Source: Pseudomonas mediterranea CFBP 5447
Lineage (GTDB): Bacteria > Pseudomonadota > Gammaproteobacteria > Pseudomonadales > Pseudomonadaceae
Direction: 5' to 3'
Assembly: GCF_000774145.1 (NCBI RefSeq)
Contig: NZ_KN322961.1
Location: forward strand, 1 to 64,000
Length of the DNA stretch: 64,000 nt
The position numbers were made by a program, and so were the translations under genes. Shown piece by piece: positions 1-9,326 of the stretch (positions are counted from its first letter, which is position 1; each line of letters starts with the position of its first letter). Below the pieces are notes generated by a model. That model searched no databases and was not told where the DNA came from. It saw only the letters and a list, made by a program, of their open reading frames with translations.

Positions 1-13
1 TCCTACCATACAA

Positions 14-95
14 GCGAGCCTGCTCGCGATAGCGGTGGATCAGTCACTAAAGAGGTGTCTGCACTACCGTCATCGCGAGCAGGCTCGCTACCACA
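14..95. repeat. REP element pair (inverted)
   Basis: Two inverted copies of the GCGAGCCTGCTCGCGAT core (14-30 and 72-88) are separated by about 40 bases and flanked by GGTGG/CTACC. This is the arrangement typical of Pseudomonas REP doublets (REPINs). It lies just downstream of the regulator gene that ends at 129, where it may protect or terminate the transcript. Confidence 0.85.
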
Positions 96-128
96 GGTTT
101 TTCTGGTGACCTTGCTTCAGGGAGTGAC

Positions 129-1454
129 TCAGCGGATCTGATGCTTGTGCAGCAGGCGATAGAACGTTGGCCGGGACACGCCCAGGACCCGGGCTGCGAC
201 GCTCAGGTTGTCACTGTGCCGGTTGAGCACATCGCTCAATGCCTGGCGCTCGGCACGGGTCTTGTAGTCTTCAAGGGTGCCCATCGGTGCCACGACCCCA
301 TGAGGGCTGGCCAGGCCAAGGTCGCGGGCTTCGATCTGCCGCCCCTCGGCCAGCACCAGGCCGCGCCGGACACGATTGGCCAGTTCCCGGATATTGCCCG
401 GCCAGTCGTGCATGCCCATCGCCACCAGCGCATCCTCGCTGAAGCTACGGGGCCGACGGCCGGTTTCCTGGCTGTAGAGATGGGAAAAGTGACTGGCGAG
501 CATCGACAAATCGCCGTGGCGTTCCCGCAGCGGCGCCATTACCACTTGCAACACGTTCAGGCGATAGTACAGGTCTTCACGAAACAGCCGATGCTCGATG
601 GCCGCCTCCAGGTCCACGTGGGTGGCCGCCAGTACCCGCACATCGACGGCAATCGGCTGGCTGCCACCCACCCGTTCGATGTGCTTTTCCTGCAGGAATC
701 GCAACAGATTGGCCTGCAATTCCAGCGGCAGGTCACCGATCTCATCCAGAAACAATGTCCCGCCGTGGGCCGCTTCGATGCGGCCGATCTTGCGCTGGTG
801 AGCGCCGGTGAACGCGCCTTTCTCGTGACCGAACAATTCGGATTGGATCAGGTGTTCAGGGATCGCGCCACAGTTGATGGCAATGAACGGCTTATTGCGC
901 CGCAGGGATTGTGAATGCAGGGTGCGCGCCACCAACTCCTTGCCAGTACCGCTTTCGCCACGAATCAATACCGGCGACTCGGTGGGCGCCAGTTTGCCCA
1001 ACAACTTGCGCAATTCGCGAATCGGTTTGCTGTCGCCCAGCAGTTCATGTTCGGGGAGCTGGACATGAACCGAGCCCTGCCCGCGCAGACGCGCCATGCC
1101 AAACGCCCGGCCCAGTGTCACCTGCACCCGTGAAACGTCGAAAGGCAAGGTATGGAAATCAAAAAACCATTCGCAGACAAAATCGCCCACATTCTTCAGG
1201 CGCAACACTTCCTGGTTGAGCACCGCGATCCACTCGGTACCGCTGCGGCTGATCAACTCCTTGACCGCTTCCGGGCGCTCCAGGTGAAAAGGCTGCAACC
1301 TCAAAAGACCCACGTCGCACGTTCGATCAGCGGCATGTTCGAGCGAGCAGCTCTCTACCGCCCAACCCACGGTGCGCAGGCCCGGTAACAGGCGATGGCA
1401 ATCATCGCAGGGATCAACCACGAGCAGACGACGTGACGTACTGGCTTCGATCAT
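129..1454 (-). CDS. Sigma-54-dependent transcriptional activator with VpsR-like N-terminus
   Basis: Enhancer-binding protein of 441 aa that would activate RpoN promoters. Residues 1-125 resemble the degenerate receiver-like N-terminus of VpsR, with CEWFFDFHTLPFD near 94-106. The central AAA+ domain has Walker A GESGTGKE (166-173), the sigma-54 contact loop GAFTGA (213-218) and Walker B TLFLDEIG (233-240). The C-terminus (about 400-441) is a Fis-type helix-turn-helix. An in-frame upstream extension to 1541 exists, but the ATG at 1454 has an AAGGA site just before it and begins the conserved domain. VpsR relatives control exopolysaccharide and respond to c-di-GMP; a similar role here is inference. 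No target operon or cognate kinase is adjacent. Confidence 0.9.
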   Translation of the reverse strand: MIEASTSRRLLVVDPCDDCHRLLPGLRTVGWAVESCSLEHAADRTCDVGLLRLQPFHLERPEAVKELISRSGTEWIAVLNQEVLRLKNVGDFVCEWFFDFHTLPFDVSRVQVTLGRAFGMARLRGQGSVHVQLPEHELLGDSKPIRELRKLLGKLAPTESPVLIRGESGTGKELVARTLHSQSLRRNKPFIAINCGAIPEHLIQSELFGHEKGAFTGAHQRKIGRIEAAHGGTLFLDEIGDLPLELQANLLRFLQEKHIERVGGSQPIAVDVRVLAATHVDLEAAIEHRLFREDLYYRLNVLQVVMAPLRERHGDLSMLASHFSHLYSQETGRRPRSFSEDALVAMGMHDWPGNIRELANRVRRGLVLAEGRQIEARDLGLASPHGVVAPMGTLEDYKTRAERQALSDVLNRHSDNLSVAARVLGVSRPTFYRLLHKHQIR

Positions 1455-1794
1455 GACTGATCCTTGGCGCCAAAAATAAGAAATATGATTAGAAACAGTC
1501 GTTTGGCAAACCTGCATGTAACAGTAGCAAGAAGTTGACACACCCTTGTATCAATTGATTATTGAAATCTCTTCAAAGTGGTTATAAGCGAGCGTTTCGT
1601 TAGTTGCCGTGTCGAAAAACTTTCAGGACGCTTTCAAACAAAAGGCTTTTGACCGGGTCTGAAAGAAAATCGAAATTTATTCAAGGAATGTGTGACCTGA
1701 CCCACGGTTCGGAACATCAGTACAAGTAACCCGCCGCACGGTCCGCCCAACCGACGGCACATCATCTGATTGGGCACTTTTATGAGAGAACGCC

Positions 1795-2061
1795 ATGAAC
1801 GCCCCGCTCCGTATCAACGAAGCTCTTTTGATTGCCGACCGCGCATTTAAACCTTTCCAGTGCGTGGCCTGGGCTCCACAGGATGGCAACGGCGAATTGA
1901 GCCTGACCGTCGTCGACCGCACCAATACCCATATTGGCCGCACTCAGATTCCAAGCAGCGCCTATACCGATCCAGCCCAACTGGCCAACCTGTTGAAACA
2001 GGCCCGCGCCGAATTGAGCCAGGAAGGTTACAAGTTGCAATCCTGGTCCATGCCGGAATAA
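1795..2061 (+). CDS. Small conserved hypothetical protein (88 aa)
   Basis: I do not recognise a named domain. The protein is soluble and mixed alpha/beta, with no signal peptide or membrane segment. It contains ELSLTVVDRTNTHIGRTQIP in the middle and an amphipathic C-terminal helix. The ATG follows GAGAGAACGCC, an acceptable ribosome binding site. It stands alone between the sigma-54 activator (divergent) and the delta-60 repeat protein. Codon use looks like that of its neighbours, so it is probably a real core Pseudomonas gene of unknown function. Confidence 0.75.
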   Translation: MNAPLRINEALLIADRAFKPFQCVAWAPQDGNGELSLTVVDRTNTHIGRTQIPSSAYTDPAQLANLLKQARAELSQEGYKLQSWSMPE

Positions 2062-2260
2062 ACGCGCTCTTTTTCGTATACAGTCCGAAGCCTGTTTCGA
2101 TAGCAGGCTTGGCACTGAGCCGGAAAGTCATTGCTCTGGCACGAATCGCAGCTATTTGTACAGCATCTGACAGTTGTGCGCTGTCACATTCAGGGATTGA
2201 ATGTTGCCCTCATGCAGTCATCGCCCCTCCGGGCCGGTCGACGCGCAAGGAGAGGCATGC

Positions 2261-3550
2261 ATGCTCAATCAATTCGCGCCTGAGCTTCCAATGGCGGCGG
2301 TACACGCCGGCCAACTGGACGCTGGCTTTGCCTACAACGGCAAGGCATTGGTTCAATTTTCCGGGAGCATCTCCAGCCTGACCACAGGGCTGGCCCTCGA
2401 CCGTACCGGACGTATTCTGCTGGCGGCCAGGATCGAGACTCCCCATGGCAGCCGGTTCGGGCTCGCACGGCTCAACCACGACGGTTCGGCGGATCCGGGC
2501 TTTGGAGTCGATGGCTGCGTAACCGGTTCCTTTGAGCACGGCTTCGAAGCAACGGCAGGCAAAGTCGCCGAGTTGCCCGATGGAAAGATCCTGTTATCCG
2601 GCCTGCATTACGAAAGCGCCGAGCGTACTCTCCCCGCCCTGGCTCTGTTCGATCAACAAGGCCGCCCCGTTCCCGGTTTCGGCAACGCCGGACGACAAGT
2701 CATCCGGATCGAAGGCAATCTCTCCCAAGGTCTGCGCGACCCCTGGTTGCCACCTGGCTTACCAGGCCTGGAAGCCTGCGACGTGCGCGTGCAGGCGGAC
2801 GGTCGGATTCTGTTGTTGGCCAATCATCATTACCAGCTGTCCGACCATGTCGGCATCCTGATCCGACTGCTACCCGACGGCACACTGGACGCCTCATTCA
2901 ACAGAGGCGGTTTTGTCATGGTCCGGCGCCTGCTGAAGAACACCTGGCTGAGCTGTCTCGCTCTCCAGGCCGACGGCAACATCGTGGTGGGTGGCGCCAT
3001 CGATCTGCCCCAGCAAGGCTTGATGGTCCGCTATGACCCCAGCGGCAGGCTGGACGACAGCTTCGGCGAGAACGGTTTCCTGTGCATCGCCGCCAAGGAA
3101 CGCGGTGTGATGATCAACCAGATCGTTCAACACCAGAACGGTGATCTGCAAGCGTTCGGCAGCAGTCGCGACCCCATGCACTGCCTGTCCCTGAAGGTGC
3201 ACCGGGACGGCAGACCGGATCAGCACTGCAACCAGGGACAGTGCCGGCTCCTGGAGATCGGGCGCAACGCCAGCCAATGGACCGCTGCCCAGGTTCAACC
3301 CGATGGAAAACTGGTCACCGCCGGAGCCACCATCGGAGGCATCGAGGCCGACTTCGTGCTGGCCCGGCATCTGCCGGACGCCAACCTCGACCCGATGTTC
3401 GGCCAGGGCAAAGGCTGGGTGCGTACGCGGCTCGGCTATAGCCTGGACACCGCCACCTCTCTCGCGATACAGGCCAATGGAAAAATTCTGGTGGGAGGCC
3501 ATTCCTTCCACGGTACCTACCGAGCCGTGGTGACCCGGTATTGGGCCTGA
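2261..3550 (+). CDS. Delta-60 repeat (beta-propeller-like) protein
   Basis: 429-aa protein built of about six degenerate repeats of the delta-60 type. Each repeat pairs an LDxxFGxxG-like turn (LDAGFAYNG, ADPGFGVDG, LDASFNRGG, LDDSFGENG, LDPMFGQGK) with a QADGKILxxG-like strand (LPDGKILLSG, QADGRILLLA, QADGNIVVGG, QPDGKLVTAG, QANGKILVGG). Such repeats fold as beta-propeller blades in the TIGR02608 family. There is no obvious signal peptide. The ATG at 2261 is preceded by AAGGAGAGGC and is preferred over an in-frame ATG at 2201 that lacks a good site. Function is unknown; similar proteins are often called secreted or surface associated. Confidence 0.85.
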   Translation: MLNQFAPELPMAAVHAGQLDAGFAYNGKALVQFSGSISSLTTGLALDRTGRILLAARIETPHGSRFGLARLNHDGSADPGFGVDGCVTGSFEHGFEATAGKVAELPDGKILLSGLHYESAERTLPALALFDQQGRPVPGFGNAGRQVIRIEGNLSQGLRDPWLPPGLPGLEACDVRVQADGRILLLANHHYQLSDHVGILIRLLPDGTLDASFNRGGFVMVRRLLKNTWLSCLALQADGNIVVGGAIDLPQQGLMVRYDPSGRLDDSFGENGFLCIAAKERGVMINQIVQHQNGDLQAFGSSRDPMHCLSLKVHRDGRPDQHCNQGQCRLLEIGRNASQWTAAQVQPDGKLVTAGATIGGIEADFVLARHLPDANLDPMFGQGKGWVRTRLGYSLDTATSLAIQANGKILVGGHSFHGTYRAVVTRYWA

Positions 3551-3651
3551 CCCGGAAAGCACCGACCGTTGATGAGCGGTATGAATTCCTACGCTTGATA
3601 TTCCTCATGGCTTACGGCAAGTTGCGCGCTTCTAAATAAAAGGAGCAGCCG

Positions 3652-5154
3652 ATGTCCGGTTCCATGGCCCAGGCTTTCGCCCACAACTTCCTTGGGCACT
3701 CTCCACGCTGGTACAAGGCGTGCGTCGTCACCTTCCTGATCGTCAACGCCCTGGTATTGTGGACCCTCGGTCCGGTGGCGGCGGGCTGGATGCTGGTCAT
3801 CGAGTTTATCTTCACCCTCGCCATGGCCCTCAAGTGCTATCCATTGATGCCCGGCGGCCTGCTGCTGATCGAAGCCCTGGCGCTGGGCATGACCACCCCC
3901 AAGGCGCTGTACGACGAGTTGCTGCACAACTTCCCGGTGATCCTGCTGCTGATGTTCATGGTCGCCGGGATCTACTTCATGAAGGACCTGCTGCTTTTCC
4001 TGTTCTCCCGTCTGCTGCTGGGCGTGCGCTCCAAGGCATTGCTGGCCCTGATGTTCTGCTTTCTCTCGGCGTTCCTGTCGGCCTTTCTCGATGCGCTGAC
4101 CGTCACGGCGGTGATCATCAGCGCCGCCGTGGGCTTCTATTCGGTTTATCACCGCGTCGCGTCGGGGAATGATCCACGCCAGGACAGCAGCGTGGATGAA
4201 GACCACGACCTGCCGGCCTTGCACCATGGGGACCTCGATCAGTTCCGGGCGTTTTTACGCAGCCTGCTGATGCACGGCGTCGTCGGCACCGCGCTGGGTG
4301 GCGTATGCACCTTGGTGGGTGAGCCACAGAACCTGCTGATCGGCCATGAAATGGGCTGGCATTTCGCAGATTTCTTCCTGAAAGTCGCCCCCGTATCGCT
4401 GCCGGTGCTGGTGGCCGGGCTGGTGACCTGCGTGGCATTGGAAAAGCTGCGCTGGTTCGGTTACGGCACGCTGCTGCCGGATAACGTTCGCGCCGTGCTG
4501 GCCGATTACGCCGAACAGGACAACCGCGAGCGCACCTCACGGCAACGCGCGGCCCTGATCGTCCAGGGTATCGCCGCACTGATCCTGATCGTGGCCCTGG
4601 CGCTGCATATTGCCGAAGTCGGTCTGATCGGCCTGACGGTGATCGTGTTGATCACTGCGTTCACCGGTATCACCGATGAGCACCGCCTGGGCAACGCGTT
4701 CAAGGACGCGATGCCGTTCACCTCGCTGCTGGTGGTGTTCTTTGCGGTGGTGGCGGTGATTCACGATCAGCAGTTGTTCACGCCACTGATCCAATGGGTA
4801 CTGGCCCTGCCCGCCGATCAGCAGCCCGGCATGCTGTTTATTGCCAACGGTCTGCTGTCGGCCATCAGCGACAACGTATTCGTGGCCACCATCTACATCA
4901 CCGAAGTGAAGCAGGCCTTCATCTCCGGCCACATGAGCCGCGAACAGTTCGAGACCCTGGCGGTGGCGATCAATACCGGCACCAACCTGCCCAGCGTTGC
5001 CACGCCCAACGGCCAGGCCGCCTTCCTGTTCCTGCTGACCTCGGCCATTGCCCCGCTGATTCGCCTGTCCTATGGCCGGATGGTGTGGATGGCAGTGCCC
5101 TATACCGTGGTCATGGGTGGCTTGGGGTGGTTTGCGGTGACGTATTGGTTGTAG
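3652..5154 (+). CDS. nhaB: Na+/H+ antiporter NhaB
   Basis: Inner-membrane sodium/proton antiporter of 500 aa, close to the 513 aa of E. coli NhaB, with about 12 hydrophobic segments throughout. Diagnostic stretches include the N-terminal [15 protein letters not shown], the [12 protein letters not shown] segment and GEPQNLLIG. It would extrude Na+ in exchange for protons for salt and pH homeostasis. The start at 3652 has a strong AAAAGGAG site. It is a single transcription unit, followed by a REP pair and the convergent HAD gene. Confidence 0.95.
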   Translation: MSGSMAQAFAHNFLGHSPRWYKACVVTFLIVNALVLWTLGPVAAGWMLVIEFIFTLAMALKCYPLMPGGLLLIEALALGMTTPKALYDELLHNFPVILLLMFMVAGIYFMKDLLLFLFSRLLLGVRSKALLALMFCFLSAFLSAFLDALTVTAVIISAAVGFYSVYHRVASGNDPRQDSSVDEDHDLPALHHGDLDQFRAFLRSLLMHGVVGTALGGVCTLVGEPQNLLIGHEMGWHFADFFLKVAPVSLPVLVAGLVTCVALEKLRWFGYGTLLPDNVRAVLADYAEQDNRERTSRQRAALIVQGIAALILIVALALHIAEVGLIGLTVIVLITAFTGITDEHRLGNAFKDAMPFTSLLVVFFAVVAVIHDQQLFTPLIQWVLALPADQQPGMLFIANGLLSAISDNVFVATIYITEVKQAFISGHMSREQFETLAVAINTGTNLPSVATPNGQAAFLFLLTSAIAPLIRLSYGRMVWMAVPYTVVMGGLGWFAVTYWL

Positions 5155-5185
5155 CCAGGGATCTTGCAGCCCAACGCGAAACCCT

Positions 5186-5274
5186 TGTGGGAGCGAACCT
5201 GCTCGCGATTGCGTCAGCTCAGTCACATCGGCGCTGGCTGACCCGAAGCCATCGCGAGCAGGCTCGCTCCCACA
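5186..5274. repeat. REP element pair (inverted)
   Basis: Inverted copies TGTGGGAGCGAACCTGCTCGCG (from 5186) and CGCGAGCAGGCTCGCTCCCACA (ending at 5274). The doublet fills the gap between the convergent nhaB and HAD genes and may act as a bidirectional 3'-end structure. Confidence 0.9.
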
Positions 5275-5283
5275 GGTTCCGGG

Positions 5284-6108
5284 TCAGTTACGGGGCAGGA
5301 TGTACCGCTCGATCGCCAGCGCCGCGCCGTCCTCGGTAACAGGTGCGGTGATCACATCGGCCTGGCGCCTGATCGCCTCTTCCGCCTGGCCCATGGCAAT
5401 CGACAGGCCTGCGCGATGGAACATCGCCGGATCATTGCCGCCGTCGCCCATGGCCGCCGTCTGCTCCAGCGGCACCCCCAGGAATGCCGCCAGGGTCGAC
5501 AGCGCCTCCCCCTTGTTGGCTTGTATCGCGGTAACGTCCAGGTAGATCGGTTGCGAACGCGACACCTGGGCCTGGCCCTTGAGCAGCGAATGCAGGCGGG
5601 TCTCCAGCTCGACCAGCAGATCCGTATTGGCGCTGGTGGCGACGATCTTGTCGATGCGCTCCAGGTAGGGTTCGAAACTCTCGACTTCAACCGGCGGATA
5701 GCCCAGGCCACGGGTTTCCACCGGCACCATCGGCCCGTGGGCGTCACGCACCAGCCAATGGCCATCAGCAAACACCCAAACCTCGATGCCAGGCTGGTCG
5801 GCGTACAGCGCCAGGGTCGTCAACGCCACCTCGGGTGGCAGGTAGTGCACAGCGAGAAAGCTGCCGTCGGGATGCACCAGGGTACCGCCGTTGAAGGCCG
5901 CCGTCGGCAAATCGACACCCAGGGCTTCGATCTGCTGCAGCATTGCCCGGGGCGGCCGTCCGGTGGCGAGGCTGAACAACACGCCGGCCTCGCGCAGGGA
6001 GCGAACGGCTTCGATGGTGCGCTGGTTGAGGCTGTGATCGGGCAGGAGCAGCGTGCCGTCCATGTCACTCAGCAGAAAACGGATGGGGCGTTTCAATTGA
6101 TCACTCAT
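5284..6108 (-). CDS. Cof-type HAD-IIB family hydrolase
   Basis: 274-aa haloacid-dehalogenase-superfamily phosphatase, probably acting on sugar phosphates or other phosphometabolites. Motif I is LLSDMDGTLL, with the nucleophile and acid Asp at 15 and 17. Motif II lies near FSLATGRPP, followed by the IIB cap domain in the middle. The C-terminal metal motif is AMGDGGNDPAM. Its start codon overlaps the stop of zwf (ATGA-type, 6105-6108), so it is the third gene of a coupled gnd-zwf-HAD operon. A role in repairing or recycling pentose-phosphate intermediates is inferred from that linkage only. Confidence 0.9.
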   Translation of the reverse strand: MSDQLKRPIRFLLSDMDGTLLLPDHSLNQRTIEAVRSLREAGVLFSLATGRPPRAMLQQIEALGVDLPTAAFNGGTLVHPDGSFLAVHYLPPEVALTTLALYADQPGIEVWVFADGHWLVRDAHGPMVPVETRGLGYPPVEVESFEPYLERIDKIVATSANTDLLVELETRLHSLLKGQAQVSRSQPIYLDVTAIQANKGEALSTLAAFLGVPLEQTAAMGDGGNDPAMFHRAGLSIAMGQAEEAIRRQADVITAPVTEDGAALAIERYILPRN

Positions 6109-7625
6109 CCGAGGTCATGCCAGGCGCGAGCATCGCGTGCCAACAGGTCATCGGCGGCCGACGGGCCATCCTCTCCGGCCTTGTAGGGCTGGACGGTCGC
6201 GTCCTGCTGCCAGGCATCGAGAAACGGCTGCACGGCACGCCAGCCATTTTCGATGTTGTCGGCGCGCTGGAACAACGTCTGATCGCCGGTCAGGCAATCG
6301 TAGATCAGGGTTTCGTAACCCGTGGATGGTTGCATTTCAAAGAAATCCTTGTAGGCGAAGCCCAGTTCTATATTCGCCATGTCGAGCGTCGGCCCCGGTC
6401 GCTTGGCCAGCAGATCGAACCACATGCCTTCGTTGGGCTGGATCTGTATCTTCAGGTAGGTCGGTTGCAATTCCTCGACTTCGGTATCGCGAAACTGCGC
6501 GTAAGGCGCCGGCTTGAAACAGATGACGATTTCCGTGTCCCGCACGCTCATGCGCTTGCCGGTACGCAGATAAAACGGCACCCCCACCCAGCGCCAGTTG
6601 TCGATCATGACCTTCAGCGCGACATAGGTTTCGGTGCCGCTGTCGGCCGCCACGTTGGCTTCCTCGCGGTAACCGTTCACCGGCTTGCCATCGATGGTGC
6701 CTGCGACGTACTGACCGCGCACCGAGTTGGCACGAGCCTGTTCCACCGACCAGGGGCGGATGGCCCCAACCACCTTGGCCTTCTCCCCTCGGACCGCGTC
6801 GGCACCGAAGGCGGCCGGCGGCTCCATGGCCACCATCGCCAGCAACTGGAACAGATGGTTGGGCACCATGTCCCGCAGGGCGCCGGTATGCTCGTAAAAA
6901 CTGCCACGGGTTTCCACCCCCACCGTTTCAGCGGCGGTGATTTGCACGTGGTCGATGTAATGATTGTTCCAGAACGCTTCGAAGAAACTGTTGGAGAAAC
7001 GGCTGACCAAGATGTTCTGTACGGTTTCCTTGCCCAGGTAATGGTCGATCCGATAGATCTGCTTCTCGCTCATGACCTTGAGCAGGCAGGCATTCAGCGC
7101 TTCGGCGGTGTGCAGGTCCGAGCCGAACGGCTTTTCGATCACCACCCGCCGGAACGCATCAGCCCGTTCCTCAAGCAACCCGGCCGCACCGAGGCGGCGG
7201 ACCACTTCACTGAAAAAGCGCGGCGCGGTCGCCAGGTAGAACACCGCATTACCCGTACCGCTGGTGGCGATCTTCGCTGCCAACGCGGCATAGGTGCTGT
7301 CGTCGAGGAAGTCGCCCTGTACATAGCTGATGCCTTTGGCCAAGCGGGCCCACAGCACCGGGTCGAGCGCACGGTCGGCATCGCCGCCCTTGCTCGCCGC
7401 TTCGTGACGGATGAAGTCCTCGAGTTTCCTGGCGAAGTCCACGTCGCTGATGGCATTGTGATCAACGCCGACGATCTGCAGTCCATCCCCCAGCAACCCG
7501 TCACGGCTGAGGTGGTACAGCGCCGGCATCAGCAGGCGCTTGACCAGATCACCATGGGCACCGAACAGGAACAGCGTGGTCGGTGGTGCGGGCTCTGCCT
7601 TGGATTTCCTGCCGGTCGCGGTCAT
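6105..7625 (-). CDS. zwf: Glucose-6-phosphate 1-dehydrogenase
   Basis: 506-aa NADP(+)-linked dehydrogenase oxidising glucose-6-phosphate to 6-phosphogluconolactone, the entry to the pentose phosphate and Entner-Doudoroff routes. The N-terminal dinucleotide fold carries [15 protein letters not shown]. The substrate-binding and catalytic motif RIDHYLGKE is present, and the FYLRTGKRM segment follows. Start and stop overlap the neighbouring genes by four bases (gnd at 7622-7625, HAD at 6105-6108), which indicates translational coupling. Pseudomonads often carry several zwf paralogues; this one belongs to the copy linked to gnd. Confidence 0.96.
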   Translation of the reverse strand: MTATGRKSKAEPAPPTTLFLFGAHGDLVKRLLMPALYHLSRDGLLGDGLQIVGVDHNAISDVDFARKLEDFIRHEAASKGGDADRALDPVLWARLAKGISYVQGDFLDDSTYAALAAKIATSGTGNAVFYLATAPRFFSEVVRRLGAAGLLEERADAFRRVVIEKPFGSDLHTAEALNACLLKVMSEKQIYRIDHYLGKETVQNILVSRFSNSFFEAFWNNHYIDHVQITAAETVGVETRGSFYEHTGALRDMVPNHLFQLLAMVAMEPPAAFGADAVRGEKAKVVGAIRPWSVEQARANSVRGQYVAGTIDGKPVNGYREEANVAADSGTETYVALKVMIDNWRWVGVPFYLRTGKRMSVRDTEIVICFKPAPYAQFRDTEVEELQPTYLKIQIQPNEGMWFDLLAKRPGPTLDMANIELGFAYKDFFEMQPSTGYETLIYDCLTGDQTLFQRADNIENGWRAVQPFLDAWQQDATVQPYKAGEDGPSAADDLLARDARAWHDLG

Positions 7626-8602
7626 TTTTTCGGCGTCTCCACATGGCCGCCGAAGCCGAAGCGCATGGCGGACAGCATTTTGTCACCGTAGGTGCTCTGC
7701 TGGCGGGAACGGAAACGGGCGAACAGCGAACTGGATAGCACCGGCACCGGTACCGCCTGCTCGATGGCGGCCTCGATGGTCCAGCGCCCTTCGCCGCTGT
7801 CGGCCACCTCACCGGAAAAGCCGTCCAGCTTCGGATCGCTGGCCAGGGCGTCGGCTGTCAGATCCAGCAACCAGGACGACACCACACTGCCGCGTCGCCA
7901 GACTTCGGCGATATCGGCCAGGTTCAGGTCGAAACGCTGTTCCGGCGGCAGGCTTTCGCTGGACTTGGTCTTGAGGATGTCGAAGCCTTCGGCAAAGGCC
8001 TGCATCATGCCGTACTCGATGCCGTTATGGATCATCTTCACGAAATGCCCGGAGCCCGCCGGGCCGGCGTGAATGTAGCCGCGCTCGGCGCGATCGTCGT
8101 CGGACTTGCGGTCACGGGTGCGGGGAATATCGCCCATGCCCGGTGCCAGGCTGGCGAACAGCGGATCCAGGCGTGTGACCACCTCGGCGTCGCCGCCGAT
8201 CATCATGCAATAACCGCGCTCCAGGCCCCAGACGCCGCCGGAAGTGCCCACATCCATGTAGCTCAGGCCTTTTTCCGAGAGGGCTTGAGCACGGCGGATG
8301 TCGTCCTTGTAATACGTGTTACCGCCATCGATGATCACATCACCTGGCTCCAGCAGCGCGCTGAGCGCATTGATGGTGTCTTCGGTGGGCGCGCCGGCCG
8401 GCAGCATGACCCAGACCGCCCGCGGTTTATCCAGGCCGGCCACCAATGCCGGCAGATCCGCTACACCCGTGGCCCCTTCCTGGACCAGGTTTTCGACGAA
8501 CGCGACGTTGCGGTCAAAGACCACCGTGGTGTGCCCATCGAGCATCAGGCGCCGCGCAATATTGCCGCCCATGCGGCCCAGTCCAATAATCCCGAGTTGC
8601 AT
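7622..8602 (-). CDS. gnd: 6-phosphogluconate dehydrogenase (decarboxylating), short form
   Basis: 326-aa enzyme producing ribulose-5-phosphate and CO2 from 6-phosphogluconate. The Rossmann motif is [13 protein letters not shown] at the N-terminus. The substrate motif [18 protein letters not shown] and the catalytic segment [19 protein letters not shown] follow. Its length is that of the short, often NAD-preferring, class rather than the 470-aa E. coli type. The ATG has an AGGGAGCATCAGCAC leader. It is the first gene of the gnd-zwf-HAD operon, so the promoter should lie in 8603-8890. Confidence 0.95.
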   Translation of the reverse strand: MQLGIIGLGRMGGNIARRLMLDGHTTVVFDRNVAFVENLVQEGATGVADLPALVAGLDKPRAVWVMLPAGAPTEDTINALSALLEPGDVIIDGGNTYYKDDIRRAQALSEKGLSYMDVGTSGGVWGLERGYCMMIGGDAEVVTRLDPLFASLAPGMGDIPRTRDRKSDDDRAERGYIHAGPAGSGHFVKMIHNGIEYGMMQAFAEGFDILKTKSSESLPPEQRFDLNLADIAEVWRRGSVVSSWLLDLTADALASDPKLDGFSGEVADSGEGRWTIEAAIEQAVPVPVLSSSLFARFRSRQQSTYGDKMLSAMRFGFGGHVETPKK

Positions 8603-8891
8603 GTGCTGATGCTCCCTACTACAAATAAAGGTAAGTCAAAGGTTTAGCTTCAATATGATTTGGCTGCGACAAATGGAGGTTAGTCCAGAGCCTTGCTGCA
8701 TAGTTTCCGGTTAATTCGTGCGATCACAAGGGGGATAACGCTTCAAACCCGGTCGAAGGCACGGCGACCATGAAAAATAAAAAAGTTCCATTCACGAGCA
8801 AAAGAAATCAGAATCGGCGCCGATAGTAGTGGTGTCGACCAAAAAGCTGGCGACATCTCTATAGTTGATGTAGCCATTTGCGAGGTGAGCA

Positions 8892-9065
8892 ATGGACCCA
8901 GTCGTTACCGCACGTCCTCCCCAAACCCTTTACGTGACCATTCGTCGCGACGAATTGCGCCTTCTCAAGGAAGAACGCGATCTGCTGCTCGATGAAGTGA
9001 CCCAGCTGCGCATGCAGTTGCAGCATGCCCAACTGTCCCATCAGGGCCAGGCCCTGGCTCGATAA
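8892..9065 (+). CDS. Small coiled-coil protein (57 aa)
   Basis: A 57-aa frame below the usual size cutoff. It starts at an ATG preceded by GAGGTGAGCA. After a short Pro-rich head it has a helical, heptad-like stretch (IRRDELRLLKEERDLLLDEV followed by TQLRMQLQHAQ), suggesting a coiled coil. There is no signal peptide or known domain. The preceding ~290 bases (8603-8891) hold no other gene and probably contain back-to-back promoters for this gene and gnd. It may be a real small Pseudomonas protein of unknown function. Confidence 0.65.
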   Translation: MDPVVTARPPQTLYVTIRRDELRLLKEERDLLLDEVTQLRMQLQHAQLSHQGQALAR

Positions 9066-9326
9066 CCGATCCACAGGCGCAACGCAAGGAAGTGGCATTG
9101 GGGAAACCCGTGTCGCTTCCCACAGTTTCCTGGACAGGTTTGTTCGGCACTTCCCCTCGCCACACGTGCATTCGCACCCAAGCTACCGATTTATAACCGA
9201 AAAACTCACGAAGTTTTCACAACGCTCTCGGGATACTTCCGGCCTTTAGGGTGCTCGGCGCATGCCTGCGGTTACCATCCGGTGGCAACAGCTTCGTCGG
9301 TGTAGATAAAAAGGCTGGAGCGCTTG

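Noticed and set aside
1535..1559. TTGACA and the palindrome ATCAATTGAT upstream of the sigma-54 activator
   Set aside because: No matching -10 at correct spacing could be fixed by eye, and the 10-bp palindrome is short enough to occur by chance.
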